Positions 1 through 9,166 of a DNA stretch of 64,000 nucleotides are shown piece after piece. Under the pieces are notes generated by a model that saw only the letters and a program-made list of their open reading frames with translations, made no database searches and was not told the origin of the DNA. Positions within the stretch are counted from its first letter, which is position 1. Each line of letters begins with the position of its first letter. This stretch comes from an uncultured Erythrobacter sp. (GTDB taxonomy: Bacteria; Pseudomonadota; Alphaproteobacteria; Sphingomonadales; Sphingomonadaceae): assembly GCA_947488325.1 (NCBI GenBank), contig CANKYZ010000009.1, positions 50,865 through 114,864 of the forward strand, written 5' to 3'. The translations under genes and the position numbers were made by a program.

Positions 1-2
1 AA

Positions 3-377
3 TTCATAACAATTAGAGTATCCGGTGCGGCAAGTGATGACAGCGCTCAGCACATTGGCCTCTGTGTTGCGAACTCGCCTTTGGTAAAGACCGCCATCGC
101 TGGCGAGGATGCCAATTGGGGCCGCGTTGTCATGGCCGTAGGCAAGGCTGGCGAACCCGCCGACCGGGACAAACTCTCGATCGCATTTGGTGGAATATGG
201 GCAGCGCGAGATGGATTGCCTGTCGATGATTATGACGAAACACCAGTGGCCCAGCATCTGAAAGGCCAGAATATCGACCTCGCGGTCGAACTGGGCATCG
301 GCGAAGGCAGAGCGACCGTTTGGACCTGCGATCTCACCCACGGATATATCTCCATCAACGCAGACTACCGGTCTTAA
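3..377 (+). CDS. argJ: ArgJ, bifunctional glutamate N-acetyltransferase (C-terminal part)
   Basis: The frame is open from the left edge and ends at a TAA at 375-377, so only about the last 124 residues are present. The segment [15 protein letters not shown] and the C-terminus INADYRS are characteristic of the ArgJ beta chain. ArgJ transfers acetyl groups from N-acetylornithine to glutamate in the cyclic arginine pathway and self-cleaves into two chains before an invariant threonine, which lies outside the window. A TTG inside the frame at 81 is not a real start, because homology-like sequence continues upstream of it. The next gene begins 12 bp downstream, suggesting co-transcription. Confidence 0.93.
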   Translation, partial: FITIRVSGAASDDSAQHIGLCVANSPLVKTAIAGEDANWGRVVMAVGKAGEPADRDKLSIAFGGIWAARDGLPVDDYDETPVAQHLKGQNIDLAVELGIGEGRATVWTCDLTHGYISINADYRS

Positions 378-389
378 GAGGGGGCAGTC

Positions 390-1193
390 GTGACTGAACT
401 TTCCGCTCTCGATGCAGAAATCCGCGATCTGATGCGCTTTGCTGCACGCAATTCGATGCTGCCACGCTTTCGAACACTGGCCAAGAATGAAATTGAAATG
501 AAGGGTGAGGACGACCCCGTCACAATTGTCGACCGCGAGGTGGAAGCCTTTCTGACCGAAGCTCTGAGCAAACTCGCCCCCGGCGTTGCCGTCGTGGGAG
601 AAGAGGCCGTTGCTGAGGACGAAACCGTTCTCAAACATCTTTCGGACCAGTGCTGGATAGTTGACCCGCTGGATGGAACCGCGAACTTTACGAGGGGCGA
701 AGAGCCGTTCGGAATTATCATCGCGCTCGCCGATGCGGGAAAAGCCGTCGCAGGCTGGATCTATGATCCAATCTCTGACCGATTTTGCCACACGAAAGCA
801 GGCGAAGGCGCGTTTGTGAATGGCGAGCGGATCGCCTCGCGAACCACGGGTCAGGAACGTCCCGTCGCTGGGATCAGCCGCCTTTTCCTCACCGAAGAAC
901 AACGCGCCATGGTCGATGCAAAACTGGCACCGTATTATTCAATGGTAGAAATCCCGCGCTGTGCCGCAGAACAATATCCGCGCCTCGCCTTGGGTCAAAA
1001 CGACGTTTCCAGCTTTAAGCGTACATTGGCATGGGACCACGCGGCGGGGGTCTTATGGCTTAACGAAGCCGGGGGGAAAGCTGCCCGTCTGGACGGCAGC
1101 GAATACCGCGTTGATGAGCACGGCAAACCCGGCCTGGTCGGCGCGTCTAACCCCGAACTCTGGGATGAATTTGTCGCGCGGGTTTTGCTCTAG
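390..1193 (+). CDS. Inositol monophosphatase family phosphatase (HisN-like)
   Basis: 267 aa. It carries the family motifs in order: DPVTIVDREVE near residue 48, GEE near 70, WIVDPLDGTANF near 90-100 (metal-binding and catalytic) and AWDHAAG near 215. These define a Mg-dependent phosphatase of the IMPase/FBPase superfamily. The start is a GTG preceded by a GGGGG stretch. It lies 12 bp after argJ. In many actinobacteria and alphaproteobacteria this family supplies histidinol-phosphate phosphatase (HisN), and pairing with an amino-acid gene fits that. Substrate cannot be read from sequence alone, so inositol phosphate or PAP phosphatase remain possible. Confidence 0.85.
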   Translation: MTELSALDAEIRDLMRFAARNSMLPRFRTLAKNEIEMKGEDDPVTIVDREVEAFLTEALSKLAPGVAVVGEEAVAEDETVLKHLSDQCWIVDPLDGTANFTRGEEPFGIIIALADAGKAVAGWIYDPISDRFCHTKAGEGAFVNGERIASRTTGQERPVAGISRLFLTEEQRAMVDAKLAPYYSMVEIPRCAAEQYPRLALGQNDVSSFKRTLAWDHAAGVLWLNEAGGKAARLDGSEYRVDEHGKPGLVGASNPELWDEFVARVLL

Positions 1194-1263
1194 TCGAATG
1201 CTCAATTGCTGGCTATCCGACAATTTTCTGCATGTAGCGGACTCAATGAAACAGGAGGCTATC

Positions 1264-1528
1264 ATGACTTACAAACACAATAACATGACCGACCTGCCCT
1301 GCTTTCGAGCGTACATCTAAACGCCGCAGGGGCTTCCCATCCGAAACCAAGGTAAAGCGCGCCCTGCACTTTGTGCATGATGAAAAAGAACTAGTCGGAA
1401 AACTCGGCTGCAACGATCTGTGTCCGCGTGGATCGGGACAGTGTTTTCAAAAAGGGCTGTCTAAAATCTGGCCGCTTTCGATGGTGCTGAGCGACAAGAC
1501 TATTGGCGTTAGGAAAAAGGGGCGCTGA
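1264..1528 (+). pseudogene. Frameshifted SEC-C motif protein remnant
   Basis: A strong Shine-Dalgarno (AGGAGG, 5 nt spacing) precedes an ATG at 1264, but that frame stops after 18 codons at 1318-1320. Dropping one C from the CCC at 1297-1299 joins [12 protein letters not shown] to an open frame that runs to the TGA at 1526-1528, giving about 87 aa. That frame contains [18 protein letters not shown], then [17 protein letters not shown]. The last segment resembles the SEC-C zinc motif (typically RNDPCPCGSG followed by a final C-C/H pair), but the second cysteine is Arg and the terminal cysteines are missing. Frameshift plus lost metal ligands indicate decay. The alternative is a sequencing error in a protein already lacking zinc binding. 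Confidence 0.6.
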
Positions 1529-1541
1529 TTAGAGCACCCCT
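1513..1541 (-). terminator. Rho-independent terminator of trxA
   Basis: On the minus strand, AGGGGTGCT pairs with AGCGCCCCT (9 bp including one G-T wobble, 6-nt loop) and is followed by five Ts. It lies just after the trxA stop codon. It overlaps the stop codon of the frameshifted SEC-C remnant on the other strand. Confidence 0.8.
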
Positions 1542-1549
1542 CAACCTGA

Positions 1550-1870
1550 TCAAATTTCGCTTTCAATCCATTCTTTCAACTGATTCTTTGGCGCTGCGCC
1601 CACTTTGCGTGCAACAGCTTCACCGTTTTTGAACAGCACCATTAGAGGGATCGATTGCACGCCCATCTCTGCGGGGATGCCGGTGTTTTCCATGATGTCC
1701 ATCTTGGCGATAGTAACGCTTTCACCCAACTCTTCGCTAATTTCTTCTAAAGCGGGGCCTATCATTTTGCATGGACCGCACCATTCCGCCCAGAAATCGA
1801 CCAGCACAGGCTTGTCACTTTCGAGCACGTCGGTTTTGAAATTTTCGTCGGTAACGTTGACGGTGGCCAT
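1550..1870 (-). CDS. trxA: Thioredoxin
   Basis: 106 aa, the standard length of a bacterial thioredoxin. The active site WCGPCK lies near residues 30-35 after VLVDFWAE, and the cis-proline loop SIPLMVLF lies near 74-81. It is a cytosolic disulfide reductase serving ribonucleotide reductase, methionine sulfoxide reductases and peroxiredoxins. It lies 54 bp downstream of addA on the same strand and is followed by its own terminator, so it may be the last gene of the addBA transcript or be read from its own promoter. Confidence 0.97.
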   Translation of the reverse strand: MATVNVTDENFKTDVLESDKPVLVDFWAEWCGPCKMIGPALEEISEELGESVTIAKMDIMENTGIPAEMGVQSIPLMVLFKNGEAVARKVGAAPKNQLKEWIESEI

Positions 1871-1924
1871 ATCGGCTTCTCCTGAAGTTTCGTTGGTCTC
1901 AATTTAGGCGCGTTTGCGTTTCAC

Positions 1925-4900
1925 TCAATATGCAACGGCAGTTTGTCGCGGATAGGAATCCTGCGTCTCTCCCAACCGATCCTTTTGTTGTTCGAGAGTC
2001 ACCATCGGAAGTTCGATCAGATTCGGCGTGTGAGTGTAAAGAACCGCCGCGCGGATGGCGCGGTCCGGATAGATCGCATCGAGAGCAGCAACATAGGCTG
2101 CCATCTGGCGGACAGTGGCGGTGGGCACTTCTTCGAGCCGCGTCGGCGGGCGGCGCGTTGTCTTGAAATCTACCACGATGACAACGTCCTGCGTTACAAG
2201 CAGCCGGTCAGCAGTACCTGCCACCACAATCCCGCCAATTGTTGCGGCGAGAGGGATTTCGGCCAAGGCAGCATCAGAAAATATCTCTGTGAAATCCGGA
2301 TGGCTCAGCACATTCAATGCACTGTCGATCATCTCGGCGCGAATATCGAGCTCAAGATCACCGGCCTGCCGTTCCAGCCATGCCTCTGCGGCGGACCAAC
2401 GTTCCCCAGCAGCAATATCCGGCAGACGTTCGAGCATACGGTGGATCAACGTCCCACGCCGCGCAGCTATAACCGCAGTACCGGGCGCGAGCGGTGCATC
2501 TGCCCCTTGTTCCTCACCAGCACTGCTCGGCGCAAGTGGTTTAGGCGGGCGCGGTTCTGGTCCGATAGGCGTGGTTGCCCATGCGGGAAGCAAGATTTGC
2601 GTGGCCGATGGCGCCTGAGTTTCATCGCCGACGACCGGGTCAGCCCGCACGCCCCATTCGTGCCGTGCCCCCCAGATCGAGTCTTCCAATTTTGGACCAT
2701 CGAAAACGGGCTCCAAATGCGCGTACCAACTGTCTTCGGGCACACCCCTTTGGGCGTGTCTTGGCCCAAGCGATCCGCCTATAAACAAAGCCTCTTCGGC
2801 GCGAGTCATCGCCACATAGAGCAACCGCCAATGCTCTTGCATCTCTGCAATCTGAGCCTTGTCACCAGCGGCCCTAATCGTCCCGACCCGCTCCTCTTTT
2901 GACAGTGAAGGCAGCGGGACAATTGGTGCATCCTCTTTTTCCGCGCCCAAGGGATCGTCGCGCAATTCCAACGACCCACCCTGTCCTGGTTCTCCAGTGG
3001 CATCGGCAAGGATCACTATCGGAGCCTGCAAACCTTTGGAGCCATGCACGGTCATCACTCGGACCTGCCCGGTGGCTCCGTCAGTGTCACGCTTCAGTTC
3101 ACCATTGCCAGCATCGAACCATTCGACAAACCCTGCAAGGCTGGGTGTGTGTGCGCTTTGATAAGAGAATGCCGCATTGACCAGTTCATCAATCGGATCG
3201 TTCGCCTCGCGTCCCAATCGCGCGATCAAGGCTCGCCGCGCCTGCCATGGCCCTGTCAATAGCCAAGCGAGCAATCCTTGCGGCGTTTGGTAATCTGCAA
3301 GATTCAGCAATTCGCCCAGCTTGGCAAAAGTCTCCGCGACAAAGGCGTTTTCAGATGTGCGCAAATGTTCCCACAACCGAATTTTCGGAGCGCGGGGAAT
3401 ATATTCCAGTAAATCATCCTGCGTCCAGCCGATAAGCGGCGATGCAAGCAGGTTCGCAAGGCTGAGATCATCGAGCGGCTGCGATGCAAAGCGCAGCGCC
3501 GCCATCAGGTCCTTCACAGCAAGAGGTGCGCCGAGCCGCAACCGGTCAACACCTGCAACAGCGACGCCTTTGGTATGCAATTTCGCGACAATCTGCGCGG
3601 CAAGATCTTTGCGCTTCCGCACCAAAACCATGATATCGCCCGCGCGTGCATGACGCCTTTCATCCTTTTCCAACACGAATGGTTCTTCATCTGTCACCCA
3701 ACGACGCACCTGTTCGGCGATATTATCAGCCAGCAACGTATCATGCGCGGGCAGCCAATCGCGCTCGCCTTCATCTTCGAAATTATCAGCAATTCCGGTG
3801 ACTGGGTTCCACATCGCGACAAGACCTGCGCGGTCTGCGCCGATATGCTTCTCAGGTGGTTGAGTAAGGCCAAATGCACCGTGTCCAATCGCCTCAATCG
3901 CGCGATTGACGAAGTCTAATACGGGTGAAGACGTGCGGAATGACCGGCCAAGGTCAAGGTCATTCCATGTCGGTAAACGGCGCGTGTCACGCAGTCCATG
4001 GGCGTTGGCGCAGGCAGCCTCAATCCGGGCGTGGACTCTATTTTTTGCACGGGCAAAGTTGTCTGGGCTGGTCCCTTGAAAACCAAAGATCGCCTGTTTG
4101 TAATCGCCCACGGTGAAGATCGTGCGGACCGTGTCACCGCGCGCGCCCTCTCCACTGAAAAAGTCGTCTATTAAGGCGAAGACAATGTCCCATTGCGCCG
4201 CATTCGTATCCTGAGCCTCGTCAATCAGAATGTGATCGAAACTCCGGTCCAGCTTATATCTGATCCAGTCGGATGCCTCTGTCTTGGCCAGCAAATGCGC
4301 AGCCTTGCGAATAAGGTCGTCGAAATCGAGCAACCCTTCGCGCGCCTTTGCCGTTTCCCAGCGCAGCGCAAATGCGCGACCCATTTCCAGCGCGGGGGTA
4401 AGGAATTCTGCGAACGCCACCAAAGCTTGGCGTTCTGCGACCATGGCGATAGCATCGGCAATGTATTGTTGCCATTCAGGCAAGCGAGGCTCTGCCGTAG
4501 TGGGTTTAGCCATCGCGCGTGGTTCGCCATCTTTCTTGAGCACCGTATCAAGAAAGCCGGCATATTCCTCCGCGCGTTGCCTAGTGTCCAAACCCAACCA
4601 ATGAGGAATAAACTGAGCGGTCAGGTTCCCAACCTTGGTATCCCATTCCTGCATCAGCGGCAGGATGGCGCGCAATTGATCGTCAGGGAACACGTCTGGG
4701 CTTAAGCTTGCAACCGCCCAATCCGCATCGGCATCGGTCGGCATATCGAGCAACCTCAAAACCCGCGATCGCATTGGCGGTTTCCACGCACTCGGCCCTT
4801 CCCACAATTCCGCGGCACCAACGCAGCGCATTAGCCAAGATCGCAGTGCATCGGGATCTTTGACGCAGGCGAAGTGGTTCACGGCTTCGATCAGCGCGTT

Positions 4901-5422
4901 GTCGCCGTTCGTCTCCGCGTCAGTCAGCATATCTGCCAACACTTCGCGCGCCAGCAATTCGCGCTCGCGATCTTCCATCGGACGCGCGCCGGGGGTCAAT
5001 TCTGCCTCTTCGGGGAAGTTGGCAAGCAACCACTGCGAGAAGGCGTGAATCGTATCAATCCGCAACCCCCCGCCGGGACAATCAATCACGCTTGCGAACA
5101 GAGTTCGCGCCCGTTTCTGTGTTTCGGGATCGATTTCAGCACCCAAATGCGACAATTCAACCGCAAGCCTTCCCGGCTCCAACCGCACCCAGCGCGCCAG
5201 AACCGAATTGATCCGGTTCGCCATCTCCGCCGCGCCTGCTTTCGTGAAGGTCAGGCACAATATCTGCGCGGGATCAATGCCTGGCGTCAGTAACAGCCTC
5301 AGCACACGGGCGGACAAGACCTGCGTCTTGCCGGTCCCAGCAGAGGCAGAAAGCCAGATATTATCGCGCGGATTGGCAGCGCCCAACTGATTGTCCTTTA
5401 GGGGATAGACCGCGCCGCTCAT
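1925..5422 (-). CDS. addA: Double-strand break repair helicase-nuclease AddA
   Basis: 1165 aa UvrD-type helicase fused to a RecB-like nuclease. Visible motifs: Walker A ASAGTGKT at 26-33, the DEAQ box ILIDEAQDTN near residue 400, the VHGSKGLQAP helicase motif near 795, RLLYVAMTRAEEAL near 870, and the nuclease signature VVDFKTT near 1083. AddA and AddB form the heterodimer that resects DNA ends at double-strand breaks and responds to Chi-like sites. The ATG overlaps the addB stop by 4 bp (ATGA), so translation is probably coupled. The helicase and nuclease motifs appear intact. Confidence 0.96.
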   Translation of the reverse strand: MSGAVYPLKDNQLGAANPRDNIWLSASAGTGKTQVLSARVLRLLLTPGIDPAQILCLTFTKAGAAEMANRINSVLARWVRLEPGRLAVELSHLGAEIDPETQKRARTLFASVIDCPGGGLRIDTIHAFSQWLLANFPEEAELTPGARPMEDRERELLAREVLADMLTDAETNGDNALIEAVNHFACVKDPDALRSWLMRCVGAAELWEGPSAWKPPMRSRVLRLLDMPTDADADWAVASLSPDVFPDDQLRAILPLMQEWDTKVGNLTAQFIPHWLGLDTRQRAEEYAGFLDTVLKKDGEPRAMAKPTTAEPRLPEWQQYIADAIAMVAERQALVAFAEFLTPALEMGRAFALRWETAKAREGLLDFDDLIRKAAHLLAKTEASDWIRYKLDRSFDHILIDEAQDTNAAQWDIVFALIDDFFSGEGARGDTVRTIFTVGDYKQAIFGFQGTSPDNFARAKNRVHARIEAACANAHGLRDTRRLPTWNDLDLGRSFRTSSPVLDFVNRAIEAIGHGAFGLTQPPEKHIGADRAGLVAMWNPVTGIADNFEDEGERDWLPAHDTLLADNIAEQVRRWVTDEEPFVLEKDERRHARAGDIMVLVRKRKDLAAQIVAKLHTKGVAVAGVDRLRLGAPLAVKDLMAALRFASQPLDDLSLANLLASPLIGWTQDDLLEYIPRAPKIRLWEHLRTSENAFVAETFAKLGELLNLADYQTPQGLLAWLLTGPWQARRALIARLGREANDPIDELVNAAFSYQSAHTPSLAGFVEWFDAGNGELKRDTDGATGQVRVMTVHGSKGLQAPIVILADATGEPGQGGSLELRDDPLGAEKEDAPIVPLPSLSKEERVGTIRAAGDKAQIAEMQEHWRLLYVAMTRAEEALFIGGSLGPRHAQRGVPEDSWYAHLEPVFDGPKLEDSIWGARHEWGVRADPVVGDETQAPSATQILLPAWATTPIGPEPRPPKPLAPSSAGEEQGADAPLAPGTAVIAARRGTLIHRMLERLPDIAAGERWSAAEAWLERQAGDLELDIRAEMIDSALNVLSHPDFTEIFSDAALAEIPLAATIGGIVVAGTADRLLVTQDVVIVVDFKTTRRPPTRLEEVPTATVRQMAAYVAALDAIYPDRAIRAAVLYTHTPNLIELPMVTLEQQKDRLGETQDSYPRQTAVAY

Positions 5423-8400
5423 GGCTCGCCCCCCTCTGACCGCTCACTCAACCGTATCACCCATTCCTCTAACCGCATCAGCTGATCGTAATCGGAATAG
5501 CCGGGGTAATCGGGGTTTTCCTTGGCCGTGAAAGGCGCCGTGCCGAGCAGGTATTTGCTAATCGCCTCGTGCAAATACTGCTCATGCCGGGGCAAGAATT
5601 CCTCGCGCGTCAGGCCAGTGCGTTTCTTGCCGGTCTTTATTGGCTCATCAGTATAGCCAAACTCACCTTTTTTCTTGGCTAGAGACCAGTATTCGAATGC
5701 GCTTGTATCGCCGGTTATGATGCGGTCGCCCGCGCTGAAACCACCATCGCGCGCGATCAGGCCCAGCAACCCCATTTGCAACGCATAGCCCGCCTTCACC
5801 TGCCCCGCGCTTGGTGGGCCACCAGTTTTGTAGTCCACAATGGCTAGGCTGCCATCCACCATCCGGTCGATCCGGTCCGCACGGCCGCGAACCTTCACAC
5901 CGTCTACCATCATCGACCCGTTGGACTCTGTGATCAGGACCTCACGGCCCTCGACCGCAGCCTCATCGATCCATTCCTCAAACCGTTCAAGGGCGGCGAG
6001 AATTCGCGGCTGCCACAGCCCTTTGAACAAAGGATGGACCTGCGCCGCTTCAAACTTTCGTGTTGCAAAGGGGATAAGTGCAAGGTCAGGTTCTGCCACA
6101 CGTGCCTTGTGCCAAGCATCAAGAATGTCGTGCACCAAAGTGCCACGCAGAGCCGGATCACCAAACGGATCGGCGGCCAAAGGGTCGAGTGTTCGCAGGC
6201 CAAGCACTTCTTGCGCATAGAATTGGTACGGATCGCCCAGCAGCCGATCGAGCGCAGTGACCTTGATGTCAACCTTGCGCTGCTCTGCCGTCGGAGTGGG
6301 CATCGGACGCGGATATTCCGGTGCGGGATCGGGTGCCCGGTCAAGAGCGGGGGGCAATTGGGGGATACGCGTTTCGCCATGCCCAGTGGCAAGTTCACCC
6401 AACAGCGCCTCAACCCGTAAGAGGAAGCGCGAAGGCAATGTCGGCCCGTCTGCATCACGCTGCGCCCGGCTCAACACCACTTCTGGCGCGCCTAGCGCCC
6501 CGGCCAAATCATGCGCAGAAAGGCCGATACGGAATTCTGCGCCCGGCACACCCAACGCCCGCAACACACCAGGAGCAAGCAAGGGATCAACGCCTGGAGC
6601 CTGAGGCCAACTTCCTTCATTTAACCCGCCGCAAATCACCAGATCGGCGCGCGCCATGCGCGATTCAAGCAGACCGTAAATCGCCACACGCGGATGCCCG
6701 CCATAGGGTGGCCGCACAGCAACCTCATCCATCACGTCGCGCAATACCCCCGCCAGATCGCTGGGTGCAATTTGGGTGCGCTGCGCGCGCGCATGGGTCC
6801 GAAAATCCTCTACCATCAATGCGAGTGCGCGCCCGTCCTCTCGCGACCAAACGGCTTCTCCGGCCAACGCTTCGGCAGCATTCGCCACGATATCCAGAGC
6901 ATCTGCAAGCGCTATTTCGGCGTCGCAGTCGAGCAAGGGCGCCAGAATCGTCTCCACCTCCTCCCACCATTCAGCAACGCCTGCCTTGCGCGCAGCCACG
7001 CGTAACGGATCGAGCCCTGGCGCAGGCGTTGCCCCGCGCAATTGCCGGTCAAAGGTGCGCAATGACCGCAGCCAAATTCCCCGTGCCTCTCCATCTCCGA
7101 ACCGAACCAGTGGATGCGCCAGGGCACCAATTAGTTTGACAGGATCAGCGCCGTGCGAAACCAATTCGGCAATCAACCCCAACAGCCGCCCAGCAGCAGT
7201 AAGCGACAAGGTACGCCCAGCCGAATCATCCGCATCCACATTCCACCGACCGAGGTGTTGCGCCACACGCCGCGCGAGCGAGCGGTCTGCCGTCACCACC
7301 GCGATCCGTTTCTCGGGCTTTTCCAACGCCTCGCGAACCAGCAATGCGATGCCCTGCGCCTCTTCTTCGCTGGTCGCGCTGGTCATCAGCCGAACGCCCG
7401 AAAGACGGCGTTTGTCACTGTCCAAGTCAATCCAGGACTTACTCGCCTGGGGAGGGAGAAACAGCGAACTGATCGCATGACTTCGCGCTGGCTCCGCAGC
7501 AGATATTCCCTTGCGATGCCATGGACGGACTTCTTCGCGCGCAATGCCCATCCGTTCCAACAGTAATTTGAGGTGATATTGCGGATGGGTCAGCGCATCT
7601 TTCGCGCCAAACACTTCACCCCCCGGTGCATCCACAGAACCGGCGCGGCCCAGTTCGTCCCAAGCCTCACCCGACAGCGACAGGTCGAGGTCCGGGAGCA
7701 CCACCGCGCCTTGCGGCAATGCGGTGATAGCCCGAAGCATGCGCGCAAGTGCGGGCGATGCACTGGTAACACCGGCTGCAAGGATGGGAGTGGCAGGCGG
7801 GGAACTACGCCATTTCTTTGCCGCGCGATCAAACAACATATTGCGGCGGGTCGCCGCGTCGACCTCTCCATATTCATCCAGACGGACACGCCAACGGGCC
7901 TGCACGCGAGCAAATAGGCGGAGCGATTTTTGCCAATGTCCGGAAAGGTCGCCGAGTTTTTCAAGCACCGGATCGCTGGTCAGGTCCTCAGGCACTTTGT
8001 CCTCGACCAACAGCCGATCCATCGTACGCGCAATGTCCCGCGCCAACCGCAAACGCGCGGCTCCGGGCAGCGGATCGCTGCCTTGTTCGGCGCGCTCCTG
8101 CGTTATCAATTCGGCAATTTCCAACCAGCGGCGCGTCGGCTCAACAGCAGGCGGAATATCACTCGCCCCCAACGGATCGAGCAATGCGCCCAGCGCCTCG
8201 TCAAGGTCGAGATCGCCGACCGCCACCATGCGCGGCATCAACATGCCCGCCGCGCCGACCTCGCCCGTGTAGCGGATGAAGGCTTCGGAAATTGTGCGCG
8301 CAGCTCGTGAGCTGGGGACCAATAGGGTCAATCGAGCAAGGCCAACATCTGCTTCGGAATATCGTGGGACAATTCCCGCCACTAGTGCATCGGCAAAGCC

Positions 8401-8448
8401 GCGATGGGCAGCGATGGAGTATATTGCAGGCTGCGGGGCTTCACCCAC
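5419..8448 (-). CDS. addB: Double-strand break repair protein AddB
   Basis: 1009 aa, alphaproteobacterial AddB type. The N-terminal half is a degenerate helicase fold with no obvious Walker A, as known for this branch. The C-terminal half carries a PD-(D/E)xK nuclease region: DPYQFYAQEVLGLR near 735, GTLVHDILDAWH near 770, and AIVDYKTGGPPS near 873, with GYALQMGLL after it. It partners AddA in end resection. It starts inside the last 8 bp of the murU-like gene and ends in a 4-bp overlap with addA, so the whole block is probably one transcript. Confidence 0.95.
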   Translation of the reverse strand: MGEAPQPAIYSIAAHRGFADALVAGIVPRYSEADVGLARLTLLVPSSRAARTISEAFIRYTGEVGAAGMLMPRMVAVGDLDLDEALGALLDPLGASDIPPAVEPTRRWLEIAELITQERAEQGSDPLPGAARLRLARDIARTMDRLLVEDKVPEDLTSDPVLEKLGDLSGHWQKSLRLFARVQARWRVRLDEYGEVDAATRRNMLFDRAAKKWRSSPPATPILAAGVTSASPALARMLRAITALPQGAVVLPDLDLSLSGEAWDELGRAGSVDAPGGEVFGAKDALTHPQYHLKLLLERMGIAREEVRPWHRKGISAAEPARSHAISSLFLPPQASKSWIDLDSDKRRLSGVRLMTSATSEEEAQGIALLVREALEKPEKRIAVVTADRSLARRVAQHLGRWNVDADDSAGRTLSLTAAGRLLGLIAELVSHGADPVKLIGALAHPLVRFGDGEARGIWLRSLRTFDRQLRGATPAPGLDPLRVAARKAGVAEWWEEVETILAPLLDCDAEIALADALDIVANAAEALAGEAVWSREDGRALALMVEDFRTHARAQRTQIAPSDLAGVLRDVMDEVAVRPPYGGHPRVAIYGLLESRMARADLVICGGLNEGSWPQAPGVDPLLAPGVLRALGVPGAEFRIGLSAHDLAGALGAPEVVLSRAQRDADGPTLPSRFLLRVEALLGELATGHGETRIPQLPPALDRAPDPAPEYPRPMPTPTAEQRKVDIKVTALDRLLGDPYQFYAQEVLGLRTLDPLAADPFGDPALRGTLVHDILDAWHKARVAEPDLALIPFATRKFEAAQVHPLFKGLWQPRILAALERFEEWIDEAAVEGREVLITESNGSMMVDGVKVRGRADRIDRMVDGSLAIVDYKTGGPPSAGQVKAGYALQMGLLGLIARDGGFSAGDRIITGDTSAFEYWSLAKKKGEFGYTDEPIKTGKKRTGLTREEFLPRHEQYLHEAISKYLLGTAPFTAKENPDYPGYSDYDQLMRLEEWVIRLSERSEGGEP

Positions 8449-9166
8449 GTTTCAGCGCGTCCTCTGTCGGAGCAATCGCCTGTGGTGTGCCAACTTCAAA
8501 CCATCTCCCAGTGAAGGCCAAGCCGTATAACCGTCCTTCGGCAATCGCACGGTTCCACAGGATATTGGTTGAAAATTTCCCCTCTGGTGCCTCTCGCAAC
8601 AGGCGCTTGGATACTAACTGAATTCCAGTGTAGATGAACGGCGCGATCCGGCCCGGACGGCGGCGAGAAAGCTCACCAACCGGGTCCATGTAAAAGTCGC
8701 CCTGACCGCTGAAATTCACCGCGCGCGAATGCCCAACCAATAGCAGCAACGCGTCCATTTTCTCCGAGTCCCAACGAGCCGACAGATCGTAAAATGCATC
8801 TCTAGGCCCATCGAGCCAGATATTGTCTGCGTTGAGACAGAAAAACGGATCAGGCAAATGCGGCTGCGCCTTAACCATCCCTCCGCCTGTTTCGAGCAAT
8901 TCGGCTCGTTCATCAGAGATGATGACTTTTGGCTTCTCACGTTCCGTTAGATAGGCCTCAAGCGGATCGGCGAGATAATGAACATTGACCACTGCGCGCG
9001 AAACGCCTGCTTCGATCAATCGGTCCAGCGCGTGATCGACCAAGGGTTTTCCCGCGACACGGACCAGAGGTTTTGGTGTCGTGGTGGTCAGCGGGCGCAT
9101 TCTTTTGCCCAGCCCGGCAGCCATAATCATCGCAGTGTCACTTGCCAGAGCGGGACGATCGCTCAT
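8441..9166 (-). CDS. murU: MurU-like N-acetylmuramate-1-phosphate uridylyltransferase
   Basis: 241 aa nucleotidyltransferase. The nucleotide-binding signature AAGLGKRMRPL is at 16-26, followed by PKPLV at 31-35 and the acceptor motif LNADNIW near 108. It is expected to convert MurNAc-1-phosphate plus UTP to UDP-MurNAc in peptidoglycan recycling. The assignment rests on size, motifs and on the neighbour: the upstream kinase of AmgK type overlaps it by 4 bp, and AmgK-MurU is the known kinase/uridylyltransferase pair that bypasses de novo MurNAc synthesis. Another sugar-1-phosphate nucleotidyltransferase cannot be excluded. Confidence 0.85.
   Translation of the reverse strand: MSDRPALASDTAMIMAAGLGKRMRPLTTTTPKPLVRVAGKPLVDHALDRLIEAGVSRAVVNVHYLADPLEAYLTEREKPKVIISDERAELLETGGGMVKAQPHLPDPFFCLNADNIWLDGPRDAFYDLSARWDSEKMDALLLLVGHSRAVNFSGQGDFYMDPVGELSRRRPGRIAPFIYTGIQLVSKRLLREAPEGKFSTNILWNRAIAEGRLYGLAFTGRWFEVGTPQAIAPTEDALKRG

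Noticed and set aside
1264..1320. An 18-codon frame with an excellent ribosome-binding site, as a leader peptide
   Set aside because: No attenuator or downstream gene in phase follows it. A single-base change joins it to a SEC-C-like frame, so a broken gene explains it better.
1943..2902. A 319-codon open frame on the plus strand across the 3' part of addA
   Set aside because: It lies wholly antisense to a well-supported addA reading frame with intact motifs. Its sequence is low in hydrophobic patterning and has no family features, so it is a shadow of GC-rich coding DNA.
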